Below the pieces are notes generated by a model. That model made no database searches. It was not told the origin of the DNA and worked only from the letters and a program-made list of their open reading frames with translations. This document shows, piece after piece, positions 8,039-17,273 of a stretch of 62,927 nt of DNA (positions are counted from its first letter, which is position 1; the number at the start of each line of letters is the position of its first letter). The stretch is taken from NCBI GenBank assembly GCA_016935615.1, contig JAFGQO010000024.1, positions 1 through 62,927 of the forward strand, written 5' to 3'. The DNA is from Bacteroidales bacterium. Its GTDB lineage: Bacteria; Bacteroidota; Bacteroidia; Bacteroidales; UBA10428. The translations under genes were made by a program, and so were the position numbers.

Positions 8039-9801
8039 TGAAAGAGATATTGACAAGGTTTATAATATGGCGTAATAAACATGTGACTGACAGACAACTA
8101 ATACTTGCATTAAGTATTATAATCGGTATTTTGGCAGGATTTGCAGCAGTTATTATTAAAAACCTTGTTCGATTTATAGAAACCCATCTTGCTGTTTTTG
8201 CCAGTACGAATAACGGATTGTTCTATATTCTTTTTCCTGTTATAGGATTATCTCTGACTGTGCTTTTTATCAAGTATATTAACCGCAGACCGGTACGCCA
8301 CGGAATACCCAGTGTACTGTTTTCGATATCCAAGAATCATGGCAAAATGAATACCCATAATTTGTATTCTTCGATACTGACAAGTGCCTTAACGGTAGGT
8401 TTTGGAGGTTCAGTAGGATTAGAGGGACCTACTGTTGCTACCGGAGCAGCAATTGGATCGAATATTGGCAGAATGCTGAATTTGAGTTACAAACAAATTG
8501 TATTATTGCTGGGTTGTGCCAGTGCAGGTGCGATGGCTGCCATATTCAAAGCTCCTATTGCGGCAGTTGTATTCTCACTGGAAGTTATTATGCTTGATTT
8601 AACAATGTCGGCCATAGTTCCTTTGCTTATAGCTTCAGCCACTGCAACTTTAACCTCTTATTATTTTTTGGGGCAAGCTGTACTCTATTCATTTTCTATT
8701 ACCGAGAAGTTTCAGTTAAACCAACTGATCTGGTATCTTTTATTCGCACTGTTCACAGGAATGGTTGCCGTATACTTCAGCAAGGTTTACAACTTTATTA
8801 CCGAACTATTTGAGAAAATATCCAACGTGTTTTACAGGTTGCTTATCGGGGGTGTGATTTTGGGCATTGTGATCTTTTTTCTTCCTTCACTTTACGGTGA
8901 AGGGTATGAGGTCATTAATGCAAGTTTAAAAGGACAATATGGATTGTTGTATGAAAATACACTCTATTTTTCATTGAAAGGGAGCGTGTTTTATACATTT
9001 TTTGTTTTTCTGATTATATTGTTATCCAAGGTGGTGGCAACCTCGTTAACATTTGGTAGCGGCGGAGTGGGAGGAATATTTGCGCCTACCTTATTTACAG
9101 GGGGAATTGCCGGACTTTTTTATTCACAACTTTTGGGAATTGCCGGGGTTGATGTAAATCCGGCGAATTTTGCATTGGTTGGTATGGCAGGCATGATCGC
9201 TTCCGTCATTCATGCACCTCTTACGGCCATTTTTCTTATCGCAGAAATTACCGGTGGTTATCAACTGTTCATGCCACTGATGATTGTTGCCACACTGTCT
9301 TATGCAACTACAAAGATATTTGTATCCAACTCTGTTTATACCATGCAACTGGCAAAACGGGGTGAACTCATTACTCATCATAAAGACAAGGCTCTGTTGA
9401 TGATGTTGCGGATTAATGAATTGATTGAAAAAGATTTTAACGTTTTAAGACCATCCACAACCATGGGGCAGTTGATAGAAACCATTAAATTTGCACATCG
9501 GAACATTTTCCCTGTAGTTGAAGAAGATGGAAATTTCAGGGGAATTATTAAGCTGGATGATATAAGACATATCATTTTTGATAATGAATTGTATAATAGA
9601 ATTTATGTCAGGGATTTAATGTTTATGCCTGAATATATCATTTCATCAACCGATACTGTTGAGGAAGTTGCAATGAAATTTCAAAAGAGCGGGAGATACA
9701 ATATAGTGGTTCTTGAACACGGGAAGTACCTGGGATTTATTTCAAGGGCCAAATTGTTTTCCAGCTACAGAAGTCTCTTGAAGGATTTTTCTGAAGAATA
9801 A
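8038..9801 (+). CDS. ClC-family anion channel/transporter with CBS domains (copy 1)
   Basis: An inner-membrane anion pathway of the ClC family, about 587 residues: ten or more hydrophobic helices (about 20-430) then a CBS pair (about 455-585). Family motifs are RHGIP (88-92), GLEGPTV around the gating glutamate Glu130, and GGVGGIFAPTLF. In proton-coupled antiporters a second glutamate follows the FxxE segment; here SLEV places Val184 at that site, as in the animal ClC channels. The protein may therefore conduct without proton coupling. The frame extends to a TTG at 8035, but the ATG at 8038 is preferred. It is followed after 12 bases by a paralogue. The CBS domains suggest nucleotide regulation. 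Confidence 0.9.
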   Translation: MKEILTRFIIWRNKHVTDRQLILALSIIIGILAGFAAVIIKNLVRFIETHLAVFASTNNGLFYILFPVIGLSLTVLFIKYINRRPVRHGIPSVLFSISKNHGKMNTHNLYSSILTSALTVGFGGSVGLEGPTVATGAAIGSNIGRMLNLSYKQIVLLLGCASAGAMAAIFKAPIAAVVFSLEVIMLDLTMSAIVPLLIASATATLTSYYFLGQAVLYSFSITEKFQLNQLIWYLLFALFTGMVAVYFSKVYNFITELFEKISNVFYRLLIGGVILGIVIFFLPSLYGEGYEVINASLKGQYGLLYENTLYFSLKGSVFYTFFVFLIILLSKVVATSLTFGSGGVGGIFAPTLFTGGIAGLFYSQLLGIAGVDVNPANFALVGMAGMIASVIHAPLTAIFLIAEITGGYQLFMPLMIVATLSYATTKIFVSNSVYTMQLAKRGELITHHKDKALLMMLRINELIEKDFNVLRPSTTMGQLIETIKFAHRNIFPVVEEDGNFRGIIKLDDIRHIIFDNELYNRIYVRDLMFMPEYIISSTDTVEEVAMKFQKSGRYNIVVLEHGKYLGFISRAKLFSSYRSLLKDFSEE

Positions 9802-9813
9802 GGATTGTTAGGA

Positions 9814-11586
9814 ATGGTTGGAACAAAACTCATTGGAAAATTTTTAATATGGAGAGATGATCATCTCGGACACAGGCAATTTGTTTATATTTTAAGTTTT
9901 ATTATAGGTATTTTTAGCGGTCTTGCGGCGGTTCTGTTAAAAAATTCGGTTCACTACATTCATCAACTGCTCTTGCATAGTCTTCCTGATGATAAAATTA
10001 ATTTCCTCTTTCTGTTCTTTCCTTTGATAGGGATCGTATTAACTGTTTTATTTGTTCGTTTTGTTGTTAAGGATAAGATCGGTCATGGAATAAGCAGAAT
10101 TTTATTTGCCATATCAAAGCAGAATGGGAAACTCCGTCCTCACAACAATTACTCATCCTTTATTGCAGGGATACTAACTGTCGGATTCGGAGGATCTGTA
10201 GGTCTTGAAGCTCCGATTGTATTAACCGGATCATCCATGGGGTCCTCTCTGGGAAGAATATTTCGAATGAACTATAAAACCACAACCATCCTGATCGGAT
10301 GCGGAGCAGCAGGAGCTATAGCAGGAATATTTAAAGCTCCTATTGCAGCAGTGATATTTGCTCTGGAGGTGTTGATGCTTGATCTTACATTGTGGTCAAT
10401 AATCCCTCTTCTTATAAGTGCTGTAACTGCACTGACCGTATCCATTTTTTTCCTTGGCAAAGCAGAAATTTTTTCCTTTGAATTGAGCGAACAGTTTTCC
10501 CTTGGACGAATCCCTTATTATATAATTCTTGGAGTGTTCTGCGGATTGGTATCTTTCTACTTTACCAAAGTAACCCTATCAATAGAAGCCACCCTGGGTA
10601 AGATTAAAAGTCCTTATTTGAAACCTCTTATAGGAGGATCAATGCTTGGGCTTATTATTTTATTTCTGCCTCCGTTATACGGTGAAGGGTATAATACATT
10701 GGATGCATTACTCAATGGGAATGCCGGTGAAATAACAAATGGAAGTCTTTTTTATGGTCTGCAGGATAACTTCTGGATGTTCGGGCTTTTTCTTTTGCTT
10801 ATCCTTATTTTTAAAGTTGCAGCAACCTCAATTACCAACGGAGCCGGAGGGGTAGGCGGAATTTTTGCCCCTACTTTATTTATGGGAGGAATTGCAGGTT
10901 ATTTTAGTGCCCGGATTATCAATTTATTTGGCACAGAAAACGTCTCTGAAAGAAATTTTGCATTGGTTGGTATGGCAGGGATGATGGCAGGGGTTATGCA
11001 TGCTCCGTTGACTGCCATATTTCTTATTGCCGAAATAACAGGTGGCTACGGACTTCTTCTGCCTTTGATCCTGACTTCTACTATTGCATTTATTACCATT
11101 ATGTATTTCGAACCTCACTCCATTTATACTATAAGGCTTGCACAAAGAGGGGAACTTCTGACACATCATAAGGACCAGGCGGTATTAACACTTATTGATA
11201 TGGGAAAGGTCATTGAAACTGATTTCATTTCTCTGAAACCGGAAGATAATTTGAGCAAACTGGCTCATGCCATTTCAAGATCAGGGAGAAATATTTTTCC
11301 TGTTATCAGTAATAAAATGCTTGTTGGCATTGTATTGCTTGACGATATAAGACATATTATTTTTAACACTGAGTTATACACTACGACTTATGTGCGTGAC
11401 TTAATGATTTTGCCGCCAACTCATATTTCTCCCGATGAATCTATGGAATCGGTAATGAAGAAATTTGAAGAAACAGGTTCGTGGAATCTTCCTGTTATTA
11501 ATAACGGAGAATATGTAGGTTTCCTGTCGAAATCCAAACTTTTTTCGGTTTACAGAAAGTGGTTACTTGATATATCCTCGGAATAA
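9814..11586 (+). CDS. ClC-family anion channel/transporter with CBS domains (copy 2)
   Basis: A second ClC protein of 590 residues, clearly paralogous to copy 1 along its full length: the same N-terminal amphipathic stretch ending in an IWR motif, the same helices, a GEGY loop and the CBS pair. It differs at key places. The selectivity loop reads GHGIS instead of GxGIP, and the gating-glutamate loop reads GLEAP instead of GLEGP. Like copy 1 it has Val after the conserved Glu in ALEV. The start is the ATG at 9814, with an AAGGA about nine bases upstream; an earlier TTG at 9805 is less likely. The pair is almost certainly cotranscribed and may form a heterodimer, since ClC proteins are dimers. 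Confidence 0.88.
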   Translation: MVGTKLIGKFLIWRDDHLGHRQFVYILSFIIGIFSGLAAVLLKNSVHYIHQLLLHSLPDDKINFLFLFFPLIGIVLTVLFVRFVVKDKIGHGISRILFAISKQNGKLRPHNNYSSFIAGILTVGFGGSVGLEAPIVLTGSSMGSSLGRIFRMNYKTTTILIGCGAAGAIAGIFKAPIAAVIFALEVLMLDLTLWSIIPLLISAVTALTVSIFFLGKAEIFSFELSEQFSLGRIPYYIILGVFCGLVSFYFTKVTLSIEATLGKIKSPYLKPLIGGSMLGLIILFLPPLYGEGYNTLDALLNGNAGEITNGSLFYGLQDNFWMFGLFLLLILIFKVAATSITNGAGGVGGIFAPTLFMGGIAGYFSARIINLFGTENVSERNFALVGMAGMMAGVMHAPLTAIFLIAEITGGYGLLLPLILTSTIAFITIMYFEPHSIYTIRLAQRGELLTHHKDQAVLTLIDMGKVIETDFISLKPEDNLSKLAHAISRSGRNIFPVISNKMLVGIVLLDDIRHIIFNTELYTTTYVRDLMILPPTHISPDESMESVMKKFEETGSWNLPVINNGEYVGFLSKSKLFSVYRKWLLDISSE

Positions 11587-11588
11587 AT

Positions 11589-11882
11589 TCAGGCATACAA
11601 TACGATCAGCTTGAAAATGTAGTTGCTGAAGATAATGAGCAGATCGACAAGTGCAAAACGTTTGATAAACATCCACCCCGGCTTTTTAATAGTCAATTGA
11701 AGAAATACCAGAAATGATAATACAAGAGTTGGTATCAGCGGAGGATAGGTGATAATGCTTTTCAGCAGATGTCCCTGCAGCAGGAAAATGAGTGACCGCT
11801 GAAAGCCGCATGTAGGGCATTCAATGCCAAAGAAAAATTTATACATGCAGGGAATCGGATGGTTTTCTAACCATTCAATCAT
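11589..11882 (-). CDS. DUF2752 small membrane protein
   Basis: A 97-residue membrane protein with the DUF2752 signature: a hydrophobic start, then GIECPTCGFQRS (about residues 19-30), where the CxxCGxxRS pattern is the family's defining feature, followed by two or three hydrophobic helices. Its biochemical role is not known; the paired cysteines could bind metal or form a disulfide. It converges on the second ClC gene with only two bases between the stops and lies 11 bases after the next upstream gene, so it probably ends a short run of small membrane-protein genes. Confidence 0.78.
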   Translation of the reverse strand: MIEWLENHPIPCMYKFFFGIECPTCGFQRSLIFLLQGHLLKSIITYPPLIPTLVLSFLVFLQLTIKKPGWMFIKRFALVDLLIIFSNYIFKLIVLYA

Positions 11883-11893
11883 CTTTGTACACT

Positions 11894-12217
11894 CTATAAG
11901 CCTTCAAGCCCTGCAACGGTGCCAACAATTGCAGCTATGCCAAGTATCCAGAAAAGAAATACCATAAATGCAACGCCATTTAATACAATGCCGATAATGC
12001 ATAAGATCCTGCCGGCATTTAAATTCGCAAATCCGCTATAGGCATCCGGATTTTCTTCATAAAGTTGTTTCCCTTCTTTGGAAATAATCAGACCAATAAT
12101 TCCAAGGATCAGACCAAATCCGCATCCGAGAACCAGTGAAAGAATTCCCAGTACCAGGGTTGAACTTGCGTTGGGCAATACTGTTTTTTTTGTTTGAGAA
12201 GGATTTACTACTTCCAT
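11894..12217 (-). CDS. DUF4190-like small membrane protein
   Basis: A 107-residue protein with a polar N-terminus, a glycine-rich hydrophobic segment (LGILSLVLGCGFGLILGIIG), a short loop rich in charged residues, and a second hydrophobic stretch. The layout matches DUF4190/CCC-motif membrane proteins common in Bacteroidota. The segment NAGRILCIIGIVLNG is the most family-like part. No catalytic residue is seen. It is upstream of the DUF2752 gene with 11 bases between and is probably cotranscribed with it. Confidence 0.65.
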   Translation of the reverse strand: MEVVNPSQTKKTVLPNASSTLVLGILSLVLGCGFGLILGIIGLIISKEGKQLYEENPDAYSGFANLNAGRILCIIGIVLNGVAFMVFLFWILGIAAIVGTVAGLEGL

Positions 12218-12292
12218 GGTTATTCTATTTTAAAGAAAAGAAGCTGCACAACGATTTTTCGGGCAGCTTCATGAAAATATAATTAAGTATAG

Positions 12293-12631
12293 TTATGACT
12301 TTTTACCGGCCGGCCCTTTATAGGCAGCACTACCTAATCCGAGTATCGGTAAAAATATAATACTCAGAAATACAAGTCCGATCGTAAATCCGACTTCTTT
12401 CCCAAAGCTTTTTGAAAGTAAGTTTAATGCCCAGATCCCGAAAATAATATTTACAACAGGAATCAGATAAAGCAATAACCACCACCATGGTTTACCAATT
12501 ACTTCCAAAAATACTATTACATTGTAAATAGGGATTATTGATGCCCATCCGGGCTTTCCTGCCTTTGTAAAAATTTTCCAAAAAGAAATGATCAGCAGAA
12601 TGGCAATTAATGCATAAATAATATTTTCCAT
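12293..12631 (-). CDS. DUF5684-like membrane protein
   Basis: A 112-residue protein with three or four hydrophobic helices. The pattern WKIFTKAGKPGWASIIPIYN followed by GKPWWWLLLYLIPVVN is typical of the DUF5684 family, which is often found next to signal peptidase genes; none is present here. The function is unknown. It is the third of four small membrane-protein genes on this strand, separated from its neighbours by about 75 and 105 bases, so it may have its own promoter. Confidence 0.7.
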   Translation of the reverse strand: MENIIYALIAILLIISFWKIFTKAGKPGWASIIPIYNVIVFLEVIGKPWWWLLLYLIPVVNIIFGIWALNLLSKSFGKEVGFTIGLVFLSIIFLPILGLGSAAYKGPAGKKS

Positions 12632-12737
12632 AGTTTTAAAATTAAATTAATACTAAAAAAACAGGTTATGGATATCTTTTTTAAAGAATGATATTTGATT
12701 TTAAATTAGTAAAATTTATTTAATACAACTTTTTTTT

Positions 12738-13235
12738 TCAGGATTTCATTGCTTTCAGATTCAAAGCATACAAGGTAATGAAAATAGCTGCACCGAAAAA
12801 TATCCCGATAGCCATCATGGAGCTCATAAAGTTAACACCTATGAGGATCATGGGAATAAAGATCATAATGACCTTGGCGCCTGTATAAAGATAGAATCCG
12901 GTCTTTTTAAGGTTCCACATAAATATAACACCAATAAGTGCAACTGCCGTAAGCACTAGACTAATCCCTGCAAGTAAAGGTATCACTTCAAAAAGCTTAA
13001 GTATGGAGGTGAATATTTGTTCTACAAATGCAGAGGCTGCAGGATCTGCTGCGTCAATATCATTCAATGCTTGTTCAAATCCGCTTTGCACTAACGGATA
13101 TAATGAAGAGCTGAATGTTCCGAATGCCAGATTCATTAAGTTGCTGATAACTGACATGCCAAGGCCGATAAAACTTAATATACAGATAACTGTCAGAAAT
13201 GTCGGGCGATTTTCTTTTTGCGTTTGGTTTTCCAT
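12738..13235 (-). CDS. Hypothetical four-helix membrane protein
   Basis: A 165-residue protein not assigned to a named family. A short polar start rich in Gln, Lys and Arg leads into a first hydrophobic helix (about 15-35), then an acidic loop (SGFEQALNDIDAADPAA, about 53-69), a helix near 82-108, and two more helices to the C-terminus. No signal peptide cleavage site or catalytic motif is seen. The layout resembles other small, lineage-common Bacteroidota membrane proteins. It is divergent from glyA with a 229-base shared upstream region. Confidence 0.6.
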   Translation of the reverse strand: MENQTQKENRPTFLTVICILSFIGLGMSVISNLMNLAFGTFSSSLYPLVQSGFEQALNDIDAADPAASAFVEQIFTSILKLFEVIPLLAGISLVLTAVALIGVIFMWNLKKTGFYLYTGAKVIMIFIPMILIGVNFMSSMMAIGIFFGAAIFITLYALNLKAMKS

Positions 13236-13401
13236 TGTACAATAGTTTATGGTTTTGAGTCAAGTTATAAAAAAAAATTACAGGATTCTGTTTATTTATC
13301 AATGATTTTTTTAAGAAAAAAGGTAATTGGCTGAAAATGAAAATCATAATAACATCCTGAGAAAATTGTTCTTAATTATTTATAATATACAAATTGAATC
13401 A

Positions 13402-13432
13402 TTTGATAGATAGTACAGAAAAAGTATCTTTG
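13402..13432 (+). promoter_or_regulatory. Consensus Bacteroidota promoter of glyA
   Basis: TTTG at 13402-13405 and TATCTTTG at 13425-13432 match both halves of the Bacteroidota sigma-ABfr consensus (TTTG, 19 bases, TAnnTTTG) exactly, with a 19-base spacer. The -7 box lies 32 bases before the glyA ATG. This is the best promoter in the window. Confidence 0.75.
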
Positions 13433-13464
13433 TCGCACCCGAAATTTAAACTGTAGTGTTTCGA

Positions 13465-14745
13465 ATGAAAAGAGATAAAACTATTTTCGATCTGATTGAA
13501 AAAGAACATCTGCGTCAATTGCATGGTATTGAATTGATCGCATCGGAAAACTTTGTTAGTGACCAGGTACTGGAAGCCATGGGATCGTGTCTTACAAACA
13601 AATATGCCGAGGGACTGCCGGGCAAGAGATACTACGGAGGGTGTCAGGTTGTTGACGAGGTGGAAACCCTGGCCATTGAGCGTGCAAAGGAAATGTTTGG
13701 AGCAACCTGGGCCAATGTTCAACCTCATTCGGGTGCACAGGCAAATGCTGCGGTAATGATGGCTGTTATGGACGCAGGAGACACTTTTCTGGGTCTCGAC
13801 CTTTCCCATGGAGGGCATTTAACACATGGGTCGTTTGTTAATTATTCCGGCATTCTTTATAAACCTGTTGCCTACAAATTAAAGGAAGAAGATGGCACGA
13901 TTGATTACGACATGATGGAAGCACTGGCAAAAAAGGAAAGACCTAAGATGATCGTTGCCGGAGCATCGGCTTATTCACGCGATTGGGACTATGCGCGCAT
14001 GAGAGCCATCGCCGATGAAGTCGGGGCGATCCTTATGGCTGATGTGGCGCATCCTGCAGGATTGATCGTTACAAAATTGCTTAACAATCCTTTTCCACAC
14101 TGTCATATTGTTACAACCACCACACATAAAACATTACGCGGACCCAGGGGAGGACTCATTGTTGTTGCCGGGGATTTTGAAAATCCGTGGGGCAGGAAAA
14201 CCCCTAAAGGACAAGTGAAAACAATGACCCAGCTCCTGGATTCAGCCGTATTCCCGGGAATACAGGGTGGCCCGCTTGAACATGTCATTGCTTCAAAGGC
14301 TGTTGCTTTTGGCGAAGCATTGACCGATAGCTATAAGGAATATATAAAACAGGTACAGGTCAATGCAGCAAAAATGGCTGAATGTTTTATTGAAAGCGGG
14401 TATCATGTGGTTTCCGGAGGTACCGATAATCATTCCATGTTGATCGATCTCAGGTCAAAATTTCCGGATATCACAGGAAAACAGGTAGAAAACACCCTGG
14501 TACTTGCAGATATTACAGTAAATAAGAATATGGTCCCGTTCGACAGTCGTTCTCCGTTTCAGACTTCGGGTATTCGTGTCGGTACACCTGCTATTACAAC
14601 AAGAGGTGTTAAAGAGGGCCAAATTGTTAAGATAGTTGAGTTTATCGATGAGATTCTCTCTGATATTGATAATGATTCGACTATTGCTTCAGTAAAGAAG
14701 AAAGTGAATGATCTTATGAAGGATTATCCGATATTTGCTTATTGA
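13465..14745 (+). CDS. glyA: Serine hydroxymethyltransferase
   Basis: PLP enzyme that interconverts serine and glycine and loads tetrahydrofolate with a one-carbon unit. The 426 residues from the ATG show all family blocks: [34 protein letters not shown], the PLP-binding [10 protein letters not shown], and [14 protein letters not shown], whose Lys (222) forms the Schiff base. An earlier GTG at 13456 is possible, but the ATG at 13465 fits the promoter spacing and the family. It is a single-gene unit with a consensus promoter upstream and a hairpin terminator downstream. Confidence 0.97.
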   Translation: MKRDKTIFDLIEKEHLRQLHGIELIASENFVSDQVLEAMGSCLTNKYAEGLPGKRYYGGCQVVDEVETLAIERAKEMFGATWANVQPHSGAQANAAVMMAVMDAGDTFLGLDLSHGGHLTHGSFVNYSGILYKPVAYKLKEEDGTIDYDMMEALAKKERPKMIVAGASAYSRDWDYARMRAIADEVGAILMADVAHPAGLIVTKLLNNPFPHCHIVTTTTHKTLRGPRGGLIVVAGDFENPWGRKTPKGQVKTMTQLLDSAVFPGIQGGPLEHVIASKAVAFGEALTDSYKEYIKQVQVNAAKMAECFIESGYHVVSGGTDNHSMLIDLRSKFPDITGKQVENTLVLADITVNKNMVPFDSRSPFQTSGIRVGTPAITTRGVKEGQIVKIVEFIDEILSDIDNDSTIASVKKKVNDLMKDYPIFAY

Positions 14746-14795
14746 TTGAAAATATTTTCATCCCGTTTGTGCGGGAAAATGGCTAAATAAGAATG

Positions 14796-14834
14796 AAAAC
14801 CGCTAAAGGGAGTGATCCCGATAGCGGTTTTTTT
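14796..14834. terminator. Intrinsic, probably bidirectional terminator
   Basis: AAACCGCTA (14797-14805) pairs perfectly with TAGCGGTTT (14822-14830); an inner GGG/CCC pair extends the stem. A run of T follows on the plus strand and the A run at the 5' side gives T residues on the minus strand. It sits between the convergent ends of glyA and the lipoprotein gene and probably serves both. A smaller hairpin, TCCCG/CGGGA at 14761-14776, precedes it. Confidence 0.82.
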
Positions 14835-14856
14835 AATTGATTTATGAATGGTTCGG

Positions 14857-15915
14857 CTACTCGTCGATTTGAAATTCATATACCATACAATCAGTTATTG
14901 ACGGTCCATTCTCCGGGTAATCATAGTGTTCCGCCAGTAGCCATATTTTATTGTCATTTGCAGCTATACTGCGTATAGCTTCAATGGGAAATCTGAAGAC
15001 TTTTGAAGGTTTCCGGTTTGCAGACATTATGTATACAGCATCTCCGAATGCCGGGAAAATAATTTTTTCATCAAGAAACTGGAAAGAGTCCATAGGAATA
15101 CAATGAAAACTTATGCTATCTGCTTTTACAAGAGAGATATCCAATGTATAAATTCGGCGGTGATAATTATCAGCAGCGTAAAGGTTATTGTTGTCACAGG
15201 CCAATGCATCCACATTGTATGTAGGTGCAGGGTATGATTTTAGCTTATTTCCCAGAGTATCATATTGACTGATTATGTGATATCCTTCAACATAATCATA
15301 ATTGGAAGTCCAAAGATATGTGCCATCATAGGCTGAAGTATTTGATAAGAAGCTCTCAGGTATTGTTCGTATAAGGTTTCCTCTCTGATCTGTTACTATT
15401 ATTTCACCTGTCATTACATCTATCAGCCAGAGATTATTATTTACAAACAAAATACATGGTTCCCAGGAAGTACAATTGCTGATCCGGTATATTTCCCGGG
15501 CTTCAGCCGGCTCCAGGGGTATTTTTTCTCCGTCAAATGTTCCGGACATTTGCGAAGCGACATCGAACATTCCCGAAACATGATCTTCATTTACAACATC
15601 CCCCCGTACAACAATATTACCCTGACAAGTTTCAAGACTGGCCCTGACTTCCCGGTCTTCAATTCGTCCGGAATAATTGAAACCATGACTTTCACCGCTT
15701 GGCAAACCGAACCAGATAAAAATGTACCCTTCAAAAAAGGTTTCATCCTGGATAACATCTGTAAAAAATGTTCCTGAAGTACCATCAGATGTTTCCCAGT
15801 TACCAAGCCATATTCCATTCGCATTGCATCCTGCTGTCTTTACTTTTTTATTTTCACAATGAACAAAAAGAAATAGGATGAGAAACGAAAGAATAGTTTT
15901 TTTTATAAGTTTCAT
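14857..15915 (-). CDS. Lipoprotein with beta-propeller-like repeats, function unknown
   Basis: An exported protein of about 352 residues. The frame opens at 15951, but the ATG at 15915 (MKLIKKTILSFLILFLFVHC) starts directly with a lipoprotein signal peptide ending in the lipobox FVHC, and this start also avoids overlap with the upstream gene. The middle section (LFVNNNLWLIDVMTGEI, then YLWTSNYDY and NNLYAADNYHRRIYTLD) has spaced NNLY/LW strands like an NHL or six-bladed propeller. No catalytic residues are apparent. The gene follows the beta-barrel gene with a 10-base gap, so the two are likely cotranscribed. Confidence 0.7.
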   Translation of the reverse strand: MKLIKKTILSFLILFLFVHCENKKVKTAGCNANGIWLGNWETSDGTSGTFFTDVIQDETFFEGYIFIWFGLPSGESHGFNYSGRIEDREVRASLETCQGNIVVRGDVVNEDHVSGMFDVASQMSGTFDGEKIPLEPAEAREIYRISNCTSWEPCILFVNNNLWLIDVMTGEIIVTDQRGNLIRTIPESFLSNTSAYDGTYLWTSNYDYVEGYHIISQYDTLGNKLKSYPAPTYNVDALACDNNNLYAADNYHRRIYTLDISLVKADSISFHCIPMDSFQFLDEKIIFPAFGDAVYIMSANRKPSKVFRFPIEAIRSIAANDNKIWLLAEHYDYPENGPSITDCMVYEFQIDE

Positions 15916-15925
15916 AACCAGTTGC

Positions 15926-16519
15926 TTAAAACTCATAACTGATTTTGGCAAAAAGACGGGGATACATGATCAGGGCGTCGTCCGGATGTTTGTCACCGGA
16001 TATAAAATAATAGCCAAAGCACGGCTGAAAATGAATGGCAGTGTTGATCCTGCCAACACGATAGGCGGGCCCTATCATGATACCGTATTCTATGCCTTTG
16101 ATCGAATTATCGAATTCATCGGAATTCAGGATCCCGAAATTTCCAAATCCGCCAAATTCAGCGTGAAATGAAGTATTGGGATAACCTGCCAGACAATGAA
16201 TTCCGATGGCAATTCTTCTGGCATAAGTTTCATCTGTATAGAATGATTCAAACTTAATTTTATTGTATTCTATACCGGCACCGGTTTTCAGAAAATCTGA
16301 AAGCTTGTATTGATAGTGTATTGCGAACGGTATGTCATTCTCCGGATCTGCCCATATTTCAATATCCGGATCGTCATTATTAATATAAATACTGTGTTCA
16401 AACGGAATATCATATCCTATTGCTATACATACCGAGTGTTTACCTGTTTGAGCGTACAGCATTGAACTGAATACCAGAAGAGTGCATAATGATAGTGTAA
16501 CTTTTTTCATCCTTTTCAT
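15926..16519 (-). CDS. Outer-membrane beta-barrel protein
   Basis: A 197-residue exported protein. The signal peptide (about 1-23, ending SSMLYAQ) is followed by alternating hydrophobic/polar strands such as HYQYKLSDFLKTGAGIEY and RLFAKISYEF, and the chain ends in an aromatic residue, Phe, as expected for outer-membrane barrels. Glycine-rich FGGFGNFGIL in the middle would be a strand turn. No named family can be given. It is the first gene of a two-gene unit with the lipoprotein at 14857-15915, and the two products may act together in the envelope. Confidence 0.68.
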   Translation of the reverse strand: MKRMKKVTLSLCTLLVFSSMLYAQTGKHSVCIAIGYDIPFEHSIYINNDDPDIEIWADPENDIPFAIHYQYKLSDFLKTGAGIEYNKIKFESFYTDETYARRIAIGIHCLAGYPNTSFHAEFGGFGNFGILNSDEFDNSIKGIEYGIMIGPAYRVGRINTAIHFQPCFGYYFISGDKHPDDALIMYPRLFAKISYEF

Positions 16520-16688
16520 TGTAACATGTTTTGATTAAAATCCAGGATTATTTCAATATATGATTTAAACCGATATGATATCAGTTAACAAATTGTTACA
16601 GATAACGGTATTTTTTATACCCGGAAGTTTTTCTGGTTCAATAACCCCAATTGTAATAAGTATCTGATCTTCAGGATCAGGAATGGTA

Positions 16689-17261
16689 TTAAACGATATT
16701 GGCAAAACCCATGAAGGCCATTGCGAGGATCCCCGCAATAATAAAAGCAATCGGAACACCTTTCATGCCTTCCGGTATATTTGCAAGTTCCAGTTGTTCC
16801 CGAATTCCCGAGAAGGTAATAAGAGCAACACCGAAACCGATGGCATTGCCTAAAGCATAGACGGTACTTTCAATCAAATTGAATTCTTTTTGAAAAGCAA
16901 GAATGGCTACACCAAGAATGGTGCAATTTGTTGTAATGAGGGGAAGGAAAATTCCCAATGCCTGGTAAAGAGCGGGGCTGGCTTTTTTCAGAATGATCTC
17001 TACAAGCTGAACAAGAAATGCAATAATGAGAATGAAGGCAACTGTCTGCATAAAGCCAATGCCCAATGGATTAAGGATATAATGCTGTAATAAATAGGTG
17101 GCAATTGTAGCAATGACCATCACAAAGGTTACAGCGCCTGTCATGCCAATGGCAGTGTCAACCTTACCTGAGACTCCGATAAACGGACAAATCCCAAGGT
17201 ATTGCATTAAGACAATATTATTGACAAATACCGTGGATATTATTATGATTATGTATTCCAT
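16689..17261 (-). CDS. rnfA: Rnf electron transport complex subunit A
   Basis: Integral membrane subunit of the Rnf complex, which couples electron flow between ferredoxin and NAD to sodium or proton pumping. The 190 residues form six hydrophobic helices. Two conserved cysteines, Cys25 in LGICPF and Cys113 in TTNCTILG, are the positions that hold an iron-sulfur centre at the RnfA/RnfE interface in this family. It is last in the rnfBCDGEA run, 12 bases after rnfE. Its 3' end is followed by 170 bases without a gene. Confidence 0.95.
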   Translation of the reverse strand: MEYIIIIISTVFVNNIVLMQYLGICPFIGVSGKVDTAIGMTGAVTFVMVIATIATYLLQHYILNPLGIGFMQTVAFILIIAFLVQLVEIILKKASPALYQALGIFLPLITTNCTILGVAILAFQKEFNLIESTVYALGNAIGFGVALITFSGIREQLELANIPEGMKGVPIAFIIAGILAMAFMGFANIV

Positions 17262-17273
17262 AGCAACTTCAGA

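Noticed and set aside
16565..16759. 64-codon minus-strand ORF at the end of rnfA
   Set aside because: More than a third of it overlaps rnfA in another frame and its product has no family features.
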